From positions 5,913 to 13,804 of the forward strand of contig PATG01000017.1 of the NCBI GenBank assembly GCA_002713555.1: DNA of 7,892 nucleotides, in the 5' to 3' direction. The position numbers and the translations under genes were made by a program. Below, piece after piece: positions 1 to 6,356 of the stretch; the first letter of the stretch is position 1, and each line of letters begins with the position of its first letter. This DNA is from Planctomycetaceae bacterium (GTDB lineage: Bacteria; Planctomycetota; Planctomycetia; Pirellulales; Lacipirellulaceae). Under the pieces are notes generated by a model. It worked only from the letters and a program-made list of their open reading frames with translations, was not told the origin of the DNA and ran no database searches.

Positions 1-1
1 G

Positions 2-58
2 TCTCTATTCGCAGCGGGCATCCCCTCGCAGCCCCAACCGGTTCTGGTAAGCGAGGAA
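2..58 (+). other. C-terminal end of a probable signal peptide and start of the mature protein
   Basis: The first visible residues are small and hydrophobic (SLFAAGIPSQ) and lead into a Pro/Gln-rich, then acidic stretch, as expected around a signal peptidase cleavage site. No ATG or GTG occurs in frame here. The first possible start, TTG at 89, lies inside the first beta domain. The hydrophobic core and initiator must be upstream, so this is a partial and inferred call. Confidence 0.5.
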
Positions 59-3000
59 GTTGATTCTGCCAGTGGGGGTGCGCGCCATTTGTACACCTTT
101 GCGGATGGTTCATCAGAAGCCATCGCGATTTATCAGTCAGGAACTCCAGCTCGCAACATCCAGGTTGCCATGCCAATCGGGGCTGAAGTTACTGGGGCTG
201 AGGTGACAATATCAGGGGCCTCGGCGACAGGCTGGAACAGCATCACAGATACTTCTCGTTCTGATTGGAGTGAGGGTGATGCAGATTTTGTGGATACTCA
301 AGGTGATTCAGTCACCCTTTCGATGAAAGACAGCGAAACATGGTTTGATTCCCATGATATCGAGACATCACCTGCCAGTACATCCGCATGGTATGACAAT
401 GCCTCTTACGCCATTCGTCAACCACATACGACCAATGTAAGTGAAACTCGATTCAGTTCACAACGTTCTCTAGCTTCAGGAACCACGGCGACCTACAATG
501 GTGCGGCTTTTGTGTATCGAGACATGATTTTCGCCTCTACATGGGATTCAAACTCAGTCAAGAATACAGTCAAGGTTCTATTCAAAAATAATGGCAGTCA
601 GATGACAACTGGACCCAATAACCAGCCACTGAAACCTGATTTAGACATCGGGACTTGCACAGTCCCAAATTTGGCGAGCACTTGGCAATCTTATGGTTGG
701 AGGGACTGGGCAGTCACCGACGATGAGCGAGTTTTTGGTATCATTTCTGCATATCGCGGTCAAAACGCAGTTCAGTACCATCGCATTGTCGAATGGGATA
801 TCAAGCATCCACTCGCCTGGAAATGCATCTCAACTTACGATGTGAGTAGTGGCGGGTATGGAGATTACACTGCAATTTCATACGATCGTACTCGCGACTC
901 TGTTTGGGTGAACCATGGTGTTCGAAAGTCAGTCATTCAGTACGAGTTTGATGGCGCCGGAGGCTTCGAGCGAAATAGTTCGGATTTCTACACGTACTTC
1001 ATGTCCTCAGGGCAAGTCAGAGGGATGTCAGTCCACGGTGATTTGTTTTGGTTCAGAACGTATCAAACTTGGAGTACAGATAATTTGGAATGCTTTGCAA
1101 TCACAGGTGAACCCGGGAGTGTTCTCACCAAACAAACAGGTACCGCCTCAATCTCAGCAAATGGATATGGTTTGCATTATGATGGGCAACGCCTGAACAC
1201 ACTCGATCATTACTCATGGACGCAGGGCCAACGCTACCGTGAATTTGGTAGCGGAATCACATATCTGATTACTGCACAGCCAGGAACCTCAATCTGGGTT
1301 AGTGAAACGATGGAATTGGAAGATGACATTGTCGCTGCTAACATGGAGGTTTCCTGGGCGACAAGTGCGGCTGGTGATCGAGTCGAGTATTGGATTAGTG
1401 CCGATAATGGCACTCATTGGGTGTCTGTTACGAACAACGAAACGGTGCATTTTGATCATCCAGGAAGCGAACTCAAATGGAAGGTGCAATTGGTCGGTAC
1501 TACAGCCGTATCATGGTGGGTTTCCATTGAACATGCCAGTGAATATGACACCGCAGGAGAGTGGACATCACCCACACTCCAAACGGGTACTCAAGTTGGT
1601 AGGATGCGTGCGACTTGGACAGACGATACACCCACAAATACGGGAGTCTCCGTATTGATTTCAAACGATAATGGCCAGAATTGGGTCCAAGCATCCAACA
1701 ATGTGGAGGTTGACTGGGGCACGAGTGTAGGCAACCAACTCATCTACAAAGTAGCCCTGAACACCAGTGATTCTACCGTAACTCCTGCAATGGATGACTT
1801 GACATTGCATTTTGAGGAAGGATATCCAAGCGCCGTTCGAATCGATATCGGTGATGATGGACAAGATGAGTACACAGGTTCGGGTGGTCTGCAAGACCCG
1901 ATTGTTGTCAGCGGGCAAAGTTTAGTCGATGCACTAAATGCGGAAATCCCACAGAATGGAGAAGGGACAGTTAACATCACATTTACCATTCGAGCAGGAA
2001 GTCCAGGAAGAATACGGTTGTCTGATTTGGACATCACTTACCGTTACCAAACGCGTGTAATCGGTGTATCCTTGGACGGAGGTATGTTGGTGCCCGATGG
2101 TGTCGATCGAATTCTAGTAACTCAAGTGGCGATTGGCGATGATGCTAGTATGCTACAAAGGGTGGATGTCACCCTTGGCTCGACCCATGATGATGACCCC
2201 ATCTTGCGATGGATTGCAGGTGATACTTGTTCGGAAGAATCCGATCCCGCCAATATCGTTCGATTTGATTTCGGCAATTGTACTTCAGTTCTCAATACAG
2301 GTGATATTGTCAGTATCCGAATGCCCCTTCAGTCTGAATGGGAGTGGGATGACGAATCCGCAACTGAAGCAAACATCAGTGTGGTTGATGACCTTGGTTT
2401 GGCTGTGAATAACTACCAGACCGATAATTTGGGATTGCGAATCGAAAACGACATTCAGTTGCTTGACATGAAGGCATTCGATGAATCAGGTAGAGAACTT
2501 CTACCATATGATTGGATGCGTGGAGGTACCAATCTCACATTTACAGGTACGATTGCCTTTGAGGGTACTACGCTTTCCCCTCAAGCGGGGCAATTCGATC
2601 TCGAACTTGTCGGAGAAAACCTCACTCAAGATGGCCAACTGATGGGGGGTCCGCAGTCCTTCATCCTTGAAGCCAATCCAGCTTACGGGCAGTACTACAT
2701 GACTCTCTTGACACCGCTTCAATCTAGTCAAGGAGGAATGTTGTTCCAAATATCAGCAACTTCATTGCCTAATGGTTCAACTTTCATCAATCCAAACTTC
2801 AACACCATGCGTATTGTCCTTGATGGCAACAGTCCACTCGTCATGGGTGCAACACCTGAAGATAGTATTGAAGTCCATGCAGGGACTCAATCGATTAGTA
2901 TTGTCGTAGAGGATTCGGTAGATCCTCCAGTTGAAATAACCTTACATTACTGGGTTGAATCTCAAGATGACCTGAACTACAACCTTGTACCAGATGCCAA

Positions 3001-5431
3001 TGAATACCGCACCTCTCTTTTGCGCTCACCTGAGAATTTACCAGGCAGGATCAACGTATTCAATGGGATTATTGATGACAGTTCGAATGAGCATGGCGAA
3101 AAGGTCTCGTTCTATGTAAGTGGAACCGATCAACAAAACAATGTTCTCGCCCGAGGCGGTGGTCCTGTTTGTCCAGATGTTCCCCTGGGGTGTATTCCGA
3201 ATTGGGACGCTGATTTGGTCACCTACTGGATTCGTGAAGAATTCTCACCACTGGTCGAATCCGACAATTCTACGATTTTAGGACATGATGACAAGTCGCC
3301 GCTACACCCTGGTATCGAATACGTCGCAAGGTTACTCATCGGAGATGGGAATGGTTGGCAGGACATCCAATCTGTCCATCTATCGTTGGTGGAAGATTTT
3401 GAAGATGAACGAGCGTCAATATGGGCAAATTTCACGTCGACTGCTTCGGGACATGAAATGCACCTTGAATCGGGAAGTACTGCAGTTGCGGTCTCCAATC
3501 TGTACAGTTCATATTCTACGGAACCAACCAATAACAGTATTCTGTATCTTGACATCAGATTCCAACTGACTTGGTGGTTTCCAGAGGAGTTTGACACAAA
3601 CGGCGACATCATGTTTGTTCCGATTGTGAAAGTTATTGATTGGCCCTGTGATTTGAACACAGACGTCCCTTGTCATGAAGATACAGGTGGTTTGGCTTAC
3701 GATGAATGGAGTCTCGACAATGATTTGCGATTTGATATGGTTCCAGGCCACTTTATTGCCACGGATTTGGCGACGGGTCGGAATTTGTATCGCCCTGATT
3801 CCGATCCCGAGTTAATTGCTGCCGGACAAGTAGTACGAATAGCTGGCAGAATTTTGTTCAGTGAAGATTCCACACCTGCTCCAGAAGGTGCCTTCGACAT
3901 TGTCGTGGGTGACTTGGAGCGCTCGTGGTCTGCTGTTCCTCGAGAGGGTGGCGACTTCACGCTAGACATTCTTGTGCCAAATGTCCGAAGTGGTGGGCTA
4001 GATATGTACGCTAGTTTGGAAAATCTACCCGGATTAGCCGATGATACCACCATTCAGCAACCTCGAATCCAGTTGGTCGTAGATGGTACACCTCCTGAGA
4101 TTCGTTCAATTGGCCCATCAGGAGATGTACGTCTGAGTGATACCACTCAACTGCCTGTCAGCCTGCACGTCTCGGATGAGCACGGATTTAATTCAGATCG
4201 CCCAGCGGAAATTCATTGGAGAATTCGTGCCGGGACCAGTGAAATTTCACGAGGTAACCAACCGTTCCAACAAGGCACACCAATCGGAGCCGATTGGAGT
4301 TGGGAGGGCATTATGGATTTGACAGATTCCGGTTCGATTGAATTGTTGCCTGGGTACATTGTAGATGTATGGATTACAGGTTCAGATGAAGCTGGGAACC
4401 CTTATCTCGCTGAGAATAACACCGAACATACTCCATTGGCGCAATGGCGTTTGATTCGCGTGGGGCCAATGATTGATTTGCGTGGTGAACAAACCTCGAT
4501 TTCTTGGGAAAATCCATCTCCCATAGGTGGGGAAATTGCAAAACTCTCTATTCAGGGAATTAATGGAAATAATCAACCCGGGGAGATTACATTTGTTCTT
4601 CTTGAAGAAATATCAGCAGATCGCTGGGTCGAAGTTACCGGAGTCGGATCATCGGTTCAACTTGAACCGATGGCCAATTGGTCGACTGTGTTGGAATTGC
4701 CTACAGATTCGGTCGAGGAAAGCCAGATTCATCGATATCAATTGATTGCAAGAGATCGACACATCGATATTGATTGGGTCACGATTGAACCCATCGAAGT
4801 CAAACCTTACACGGCCCGAGATGGTGAGGCCCTGTCCCAGCAGATAGATCAGTCGAGCGGACTATTCGTCTTGTATATCATTGCCGTCGCATCACTTTGT
4901 TTCGGTGTGTCGATGTTGGTCCTTTACCGACGAGAAAAGCAAGCCGGATTGGATGAGGAAATCGAATCGATGGACCAATCTAATGAAGCCGACATCTCAC
5001 TTTCATCCGTCCCACCCCCCTCAGGATTTGAGGATGTGCAAGCACCCAATCTACAGCCACCTCCCGGTTTCGAGAATATGCCGGCACCCAATCTACAGGC
5101 ACCCCCCGGTTTCGAGAACATGCCGCCCCCCGCAACAGAAGCGCCTCCAGAGGTAAACGTCCCACTGGATTTCAACGATGGTGTATTCTCGCATGTTGTT
5201 TCGACAAATGGTATTCAAGATGGTGCAGCCTTCCTCTCATTCGCAACTCATTTTGATGCGGATTGGAATGGTTACCTCAGACAGAGCGAATTGAATCGTG
5301 CTGCCTCTGAATATATCGCGGGAGGTCACAACCAAGCCACCACAAACAATGCATTTTCCGATGAACAATTGCTGGCGGCGGGTTGGACACAAGAGCAGAT
5401 TGATATTGCACGTTCAACTGGTCAGATTTAG
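2..5431 (+). CDS. Giant secreted, single-pass membrane-anchored multi-domain surface protein (5'-truncated)
   Basis: The frame is open from the first complete codon, so the gene starts before the window; 1809 residues are visible (numbered here from nt 2). The opening residues SLFAAGIPSQPQPV look like the end of a signal peptide. Order: N-terminal beta domain (about 30-130), Trp/Tyr-rich propeller-like region (about 160-425), two Asp-box-like modules (about 430-590), a DIGDDG module (about 605-680), a long Ig-like region made of two copies of a 400-residue unit (about 695-1505), one membrane helix (1621-1642) followed by Arg-Arg-Glu-Lys, then a tail of three PPGFE repeats and an EF-hand. The positive charges after the helix place the tail in the cytoplasm and the rest outside. 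Nine cysteines lie outside the membrane, six in three local pairs, suggesting disulfides. I recognise no enzyme active site. The style matches large Marine Group II archaeal surface proteins; adhesion or ligand binding is inferred. Sure of the gene, unsure of the role. Confidence 0.95.
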   Translation, partial: SLFAAGIPSQPQPVLVSEEVDSASGGARHLYTFADGSSEAIAIYQSGTPARNIQVAMPIGAEVTGAEVTISGASATGWNSITDTSRSDWSEGDADFVDTQGDSVTLSMKDSETWFDSHDIETSPASTSAWYDNASYAIRQPHTTNVSETRFSSQRSLASGTTATYNGAAFVYRDMIFASTWDSNSVKNTVKVLFKNNGSQMTTGPNNQPLKPDLDIGTCTVPNLASTWQSYGWRDWAVTDDERVFGIISAYRGQNAVQYHRIVEWDIKHPLAWKCISTYDVSSGGYGDYTAISYDRTRDSVWVNHGVRKSVIQYEFDGAGGFERNSSDFYTYFMSSGQVRGMSVHGDLFWFRTYQTWSTDNLECFAITGEPGSVLTKQTGTASISANGYGLHYDGQRLNTLDHYSWTQGQRYREFGSGITYLITAQPGTSIWVSETMELEDDIVAANMEVSWATSAAGDRVEYWISADNGTHWVSVTNNETVHFDHPGSELKWKVQLVGTTAVSWWVSIEHASEYDTAGEWTSPTLQTGTQVGRMRATWTDDTPTNTGVSVLISNDNGQNWVQASNNVEVDWGTSVGNQLIYKVALNTSDSTVTPAMDDLTLHFEEGYPSAVRIDIGDDGQDEYTGSGGLQDPIVVSGQSLVDALNAEIPQNGEGTVNITFTIRAGSPGRIRLSDLDITYRYQTRVIGVSLDGGMLVPDGVDRILVTQVAIGDDASMLQRVDVTLGSTHDDDPILRWIAGDTCSEESDPANIVRFDFGNCTSVLNTGDIVSIRMPLQSEWEWDDESATEANISVVDDLGLAVNNYQTDNLGLRIENDIQLLDMKAFDESGRELLPYDWMRGGTNLTFTGTIAFEGTTLSPQAGQFDLELVGENLTQDGQLMGGPQSFILEANPAYGQYYMTLLTPLQSSQGGMLFQISATSLPNGSTFINPNFNTMRIVLDGNSPLVMGATPEDSIEVHAGTQSISIVVEDSVDPPVEITLHYWVESQDDLNYNLVPDANEYRTSLLRSPENLPGRINVFNGIIDDSSNEHGEKVSFYVSGTDQQNNVLARGGGPVCPDVPLGCIPNWDADLVTYWIREEFSPLVESDNSTILGHDDKSPLHPGIEYVARLLIGDGNGWQDIQSVHLSLVEDFEDERASIWANFTSTASGHEMHLESGSTAVAVSNLYSSYSTEPTNNSILYLDIRFQLTWWFPEEFDTNGDIMFVPIVKVIDWPCDLNTDVPCHEDTGGLAYDEWSLDNDLRFDMVPGHFIATDLATGRNLYRPDSDPELIAAGQVVRIAGRILFSEDSTPAPEGAFDIVVGDLERSWSAVPREGGDFTLDILVPNVRSGGLDMYASLENLPGLADDTTIQQPRIQLVVDGTPPEIRSIGPSGDVRLSDTTQLPVSLHVSDEHGFNSDRPAEIHWRIRAGTSEISRGNQPFQQGTPIGADWSWEGIMDLTDSGSIELLPGYIVDVWITGSDEAGNPYLAENNTEHTPLAQWRLIRVGPMIDLRGEQTSISWENPSPIGGEIAKLSIQGINGNNQPGEITFVLLEEISADRWVEVTGVGSSVQLEPMANWSTVLELPTDSVEESQIHRYQLIARDRHIDIDWVTIEPIEVKPYTARDGEALSQQIDQSSGLFVLYIIAVASLCFGVSMLVLYRREKQAGLDEEIESMDQSNEADISLSSVPPPSGFEDVQAPNLQPPPGFENMPAPNLQAPPGFENMPPPATEAPPEVNVPLDFNDGVFSHVVSTNGIQDGAAFLSFATHFDADWNGYLRQSELNRAASEYIAGGHNQATTNNAFSDEQLLAAGWTQEQIDIARSTGQI
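1397..1684 (+). other. Pair of Asp-box-like motifs in tandem beta modules
   Basis: Two motifs fit the S-x-D-x-G-x-x-W pattern of Asp-box (BNR) hairpins: SADNGTHW (nt 1397-1420, residues 466-473) and SNDNGQNW (nt 1661-1684, residues 554-561). They sit 88 residues apart in similar surroundings: a strand ending in W/L-I-S before the motif, then a V-x-x-N-N-x-x-V stretch and an L-x-x-K-V strand after it. This indicates a tandem-duplicated extracellular module. Asp boxes are structural loops found in sialidases and many beta-propeller or sandwich proteins, so enzyme activity does not follow. Confidence 0.7.
1820..2050 (+). other. DIGDDG beta module
   Basis: After the second Asp-box module comes a segment with Pro-Ser-x-V-x-I-DIGDDG-x-x-E-Y (DIGDDG at nt 1844-1861), a central helix-like stretch (SLVDALNAEIP) and a closing I-R-L-S-D-L-D-I-T-Y strand. 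From memory, this pattern recurs in large archaeal surface proteins. The acidic DIGDDG turn may bind a metal ion, which is inferred. Confidence 0.5.
2087..4510 (+). repeat. Two tandem copies of a diverged unit of about 400 residues in the surface protein
   Basis: Unit 1 spans about nt 2087-3295 and unit 2 about 3296-4510. Landmarks recur in the same order: IGDD at 2132 and IGDG at 3338; FTGTIAF at 2540 and IAGRILF at 3839; V-L-DG-x-x-P (2816) and V-V-DG-x-x-P (4076); YVSGTD at 3113 and WITGSD at 4370. The separations are about 1206 to 1299 nt, with a drift that fits small insertions. The similarity is at protein level and the DNA has diverged, so the duplication is old. A partial third copy may begin near 4515 (S-P-I-G-G-E), but this is weak. 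Confidence 0.6.
2969..3004 (+). other. Thrombospondin type 3-like calcium-binding motif
   Basis: The residues D-L-N-Y-N-L-V-P-D-A-N-E (990-1001) fit the D-x-N-x-N-x-x-P-D-x-x-E pattern of bacterial and archaeal thrombospondin type 3 repeats, which bind calcium through the acidic and Asn side chains. The usual Gly after the second Asn is Leu here. Only one copy is present, in unit 1 of the internal duplication; unit 2 lacks it. It lies in the extracellular part. Confidence 0.5.
4862..4927 (+). other. Single transmembrane helix of the surface protein
   Basis: Residues 1621-1642 form an uninterrupted 22-residue hydrophobic stretch, beginning LFVLYIIAVA and ending SMLVLY, preceded by a polar Gln/Ser segment and followed at once by Arg-Arg-Glu-Lys. 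The positive residues after the helix predict N-terminus outside and C-terminus inside. Confidence 0.9.
5012..5143 (+). repeat. Three proline-rich PPGFE repeats (42-bp period) in the cytoplasmic tail
   Basis: Copies begin PPPSGFEDVQAPNLQ, PPPGFENMPAPNLQ and APPGFENMPPP. Copies 2 and 3 are exactly 42 nt apart; the first carries one extra codon (Ser). The 15-base string gcacccaatctacag is identical at 5042-5056 and 5084-5098, so part of the array duplicated recently. The segment is probably unstructured, linking membrane helix and EF-hand. PPG followed by an aromatic residue resembles ligands of GYF-type Pro-binding domains, but no such partner is visible here. Confidence 0.85.
5255..5290 (+). 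other. Canonical EF-hand calcium-binding loop at the C-terminus of the surface protein
   Basis: Residues 1752-1763 read D-A-D-W-N-G-Y-L-R-Q-S-E. Positions 1, 3 and 5 are Asp, Asp and Asn, 6 is Gly, 8 is Leu and 12 is Glu, so all classic ligand positions fit. Helical stretches flank the loop (AAFLSFATHF before, LNRAASEYI after). A further helical segment, LLAAGWTQEQIDIAR, ends the protein. With the predicted topology the loop faces the cytoplasm. Confidence 0.8.
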
Positions 5432-5435
5432 GTGG
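5431..5435 (+). promoter_or_regulatory. Ribosome binding site deciding the start of the 5446 gene
   Basis: The bases ggtgg overlap the last base of the surface-protein stop codon. They lie 1 nt from ATG 5437 but 10 nt from ATG 5446, a workable distance only for the latter. The overlap with the upstream stop suggests translational coupling. Confidence 0.55.
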
Positions 5436-5445
5436 AATGCCTTTC

Positions 5446-5925
5446 ATGTCTGAAGATTTACCTCGGATTCCAATCCCTGGTCCTGAGTCAGAAACCACCG
5501 AAAAGATGGTTTTTCTCCAAGAGCAAATCGTAAATTTTCTCCGACAGTATTCGATGCCATTGCTCGAAGTTTCATTGGTCATTTCAAAATATACCAAGCA
5601 ATTGACTGAGGCGCTGGATGTACAGGCTAAAGCATCGGGGGAATCATTGCCTGATATCCTTGTCAAACCATGGCCAATTTTGGGTGAGCAAGATGCAACC
5701 TCAAGTTCAGGCCCTGCTTTGGAAACACTTCTAGACAATCTTGACGAAGATCGGATGGACATTCTTGACACAATCCTTCGTTCCGCGATGAATGCTACAG
5801 AAATGCCCTTGGTCGACGCGTTGATGCAGTTGCGTCAATGGGAGCATTTGGCTCGAAATCAATTGGCAAGTGCAAAAGGAGCGGGGGAATTGTTTTCACC
5901 ACTTGAAATTCCAGATGATTGGTAA
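5446..5925 (+). CDS. Small soluble helical protein of unknown function, co-transcribed with the surface protein
   Basis: This 159-residue protein has no signal peptide, membrane helix or cysteine. After a Pro-rich start (MSEDLPRIPIPGP) it is predominantly helical: about residues 18-62 (FLQEQIVNFLRQ, then EVSLVISKYTKQLTEALDVQ), a Pro/Gly/Ser linker (66-90), then 91-143 with the acidic LLDNLDEDRMDILDTIL. It ends in acidic PLEIPDDW. It begins 14 nt after the surface-protein stop on the same strand, with the ribosome site at that junction, so one mRNA is likely. ATG 5446 is preferred over ATG 5437 (three codons longer) because of ribosome-site spacing. I recognise no family. A cytoplasmic partner of the surface protein's tail would fit the context, but that is inference only. 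Confidence 0.85.
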   Translation: MSEDLPRIPIPGPESETTEKMVFLQEQIVNFLRQYSMPLLEVSLVISKYTKQLTEALDVQAKASGESLPDILVKPWPILGEQDATSSSGPALETLLDNLDEDRMDILDTILRSAMNATEMPLVDALMQLRQWEHLARNQLASAKGAGELFSPLEIPDDW

Positions 5926-6300
5926 TCAACTGACCAATTCAAGTGCACGACGGCGATTCTCACCTTCTGAGACCGCAACCATTGCCACCCGGTAAGCATC
6001 AAAAATTGACCAGGCCCAAAGAACCGGCCAGAGGATGATTGTGAGTCCAAGTGGTAATTGGAGTAACATCCAATCGAAGCCTTTCTGATGTTGTCGATTG
6101 AAGTGCTGTCCAAGGAACAGGAATGGTACTGCAGCGAGTACTCCTGCGACGAGTGGTTTGAGTGAACCCCAAGCACCGACTCCTGCGGTCAGTTCAGTCC
6201 AGATCAAACGTATTACTGCGAAGATATTTCGAAACCTACTGTCTGAGGAATCCTCTGGTGACAAGGTGACGACCAAGTCCTCTTCTTCAGTATCCACCAT
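5926..6300 (-). CDS. Small integral membrane protein, two predicted membrane segments
   Basis: The protein has 124 residues from ATG 6300. An acidic, soluble N-terminus (MVDTEEEDLV, about 1-45) is followed by hydrophobic segments at about 48-65 (LVAGVLAAVPFLFL) and 78-98 (LLQLPLGLTIILWPVLWAW), then WSIFDAYRVA (97-106) and a basic C-terminus ENRRRALELVS. A W-x-x-x-DAY-(R/K)-x-A ending after the last helix occurs, from memory, in assorted small archaeal and bacterial membrane proteins, but I cannot name a family. ATG 6300 is chosen over GTG 6312 because GGTGAGG lies 3 nt before it. The gene is probably co-transcribed with the membrane protein 56 nt upstream. Its stop codon abuts that of the convergent plus-strand gene. 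Function unknown. Confidence 0.8.
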   Translation of the reverse strand: MVDTEEEDLVVTLSPEDSSDSRFRNIFAVIRLIWTELTAGVGAWGSLKPLVAGVLAAVPFLFLGQHFNRQHQKGFDWMLLQLPLGLTIILWPVLWAWSIFDAYRVAMVAVSEGENRRRALELVS

Positions 6301-6303
6301 CTG

Positions 6304-6310
6304 CCTCACC
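6304..6310 (-). promoter_or_regulatory. Ribosome binding site for the membrane protein starting at 6300
   Basis: Read on the minus strand this is GGTGAGG, followed by CAG and the ATG at 6300. The GGTGA core sits 5 nt from the ATG. The alternative GTG at 6312 would lie upstream of this site and have none of its own. Confidence 0.6.
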
Positions 6311-6356
6311 ACTTCCTAACAGTTCACCCTGTTCAACCCTCTGTACAACTGCTTGA

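Noticed and set aside
89..91. TTG as the start of the surface protein
   Set aside because: The frame is open to the window edge, and the residues before it look like the end of a signal peptide leading into the mature protein. The TTG lies inside the first beta domain.
1397..1684. Sialidase or exo-glycosidase
   Set aside because: Asp-box-like motifs alone are structural. No catalytic Arg triad or Tyr/Glu arrangement of sialidases could be recognised.
3223..3660. Minus-strand open frame of 145 codons
   Set aside because: It is fully inside the surface-protein gene, with Ser/Cys-rich, low-complexity-like content and no start signal or motif; a shadow frame.
4924..5175. Minus-strand frame with apparent SKPGG repeats
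   Set aside because: The repeats are the antisense reading of the PPGFE repeats; no independent evidence of coding.
5437..5445. Earlier ATG for the 159-residue protein
   Set aside because: Only one base separates it from the GGTGG ribosome site; ATG 5446 has a 10-nt spacing.
5277..5771. Minus-strand open frame of 164 codons
   Set aside because: It lies opposite the end of the surface protein and the start of the helical protein, both of which have convincing coding features (EF-hand, coupled start). Its Ser/Arg-rich product shows no domain.
6301..6312. GTG start for the minus-strand membrane protein
   Set aside because: It lies upstream of the GGTGAGG site, which fits ATG 6300.
6321..6340. 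Short direct repeat (gttcaccct, gttcaaccct) in the gap between the two membrane genes
   Set aside because: It is a single imperfect pair of 9-10 bases; chance is enough, and its position fits no clear operator.
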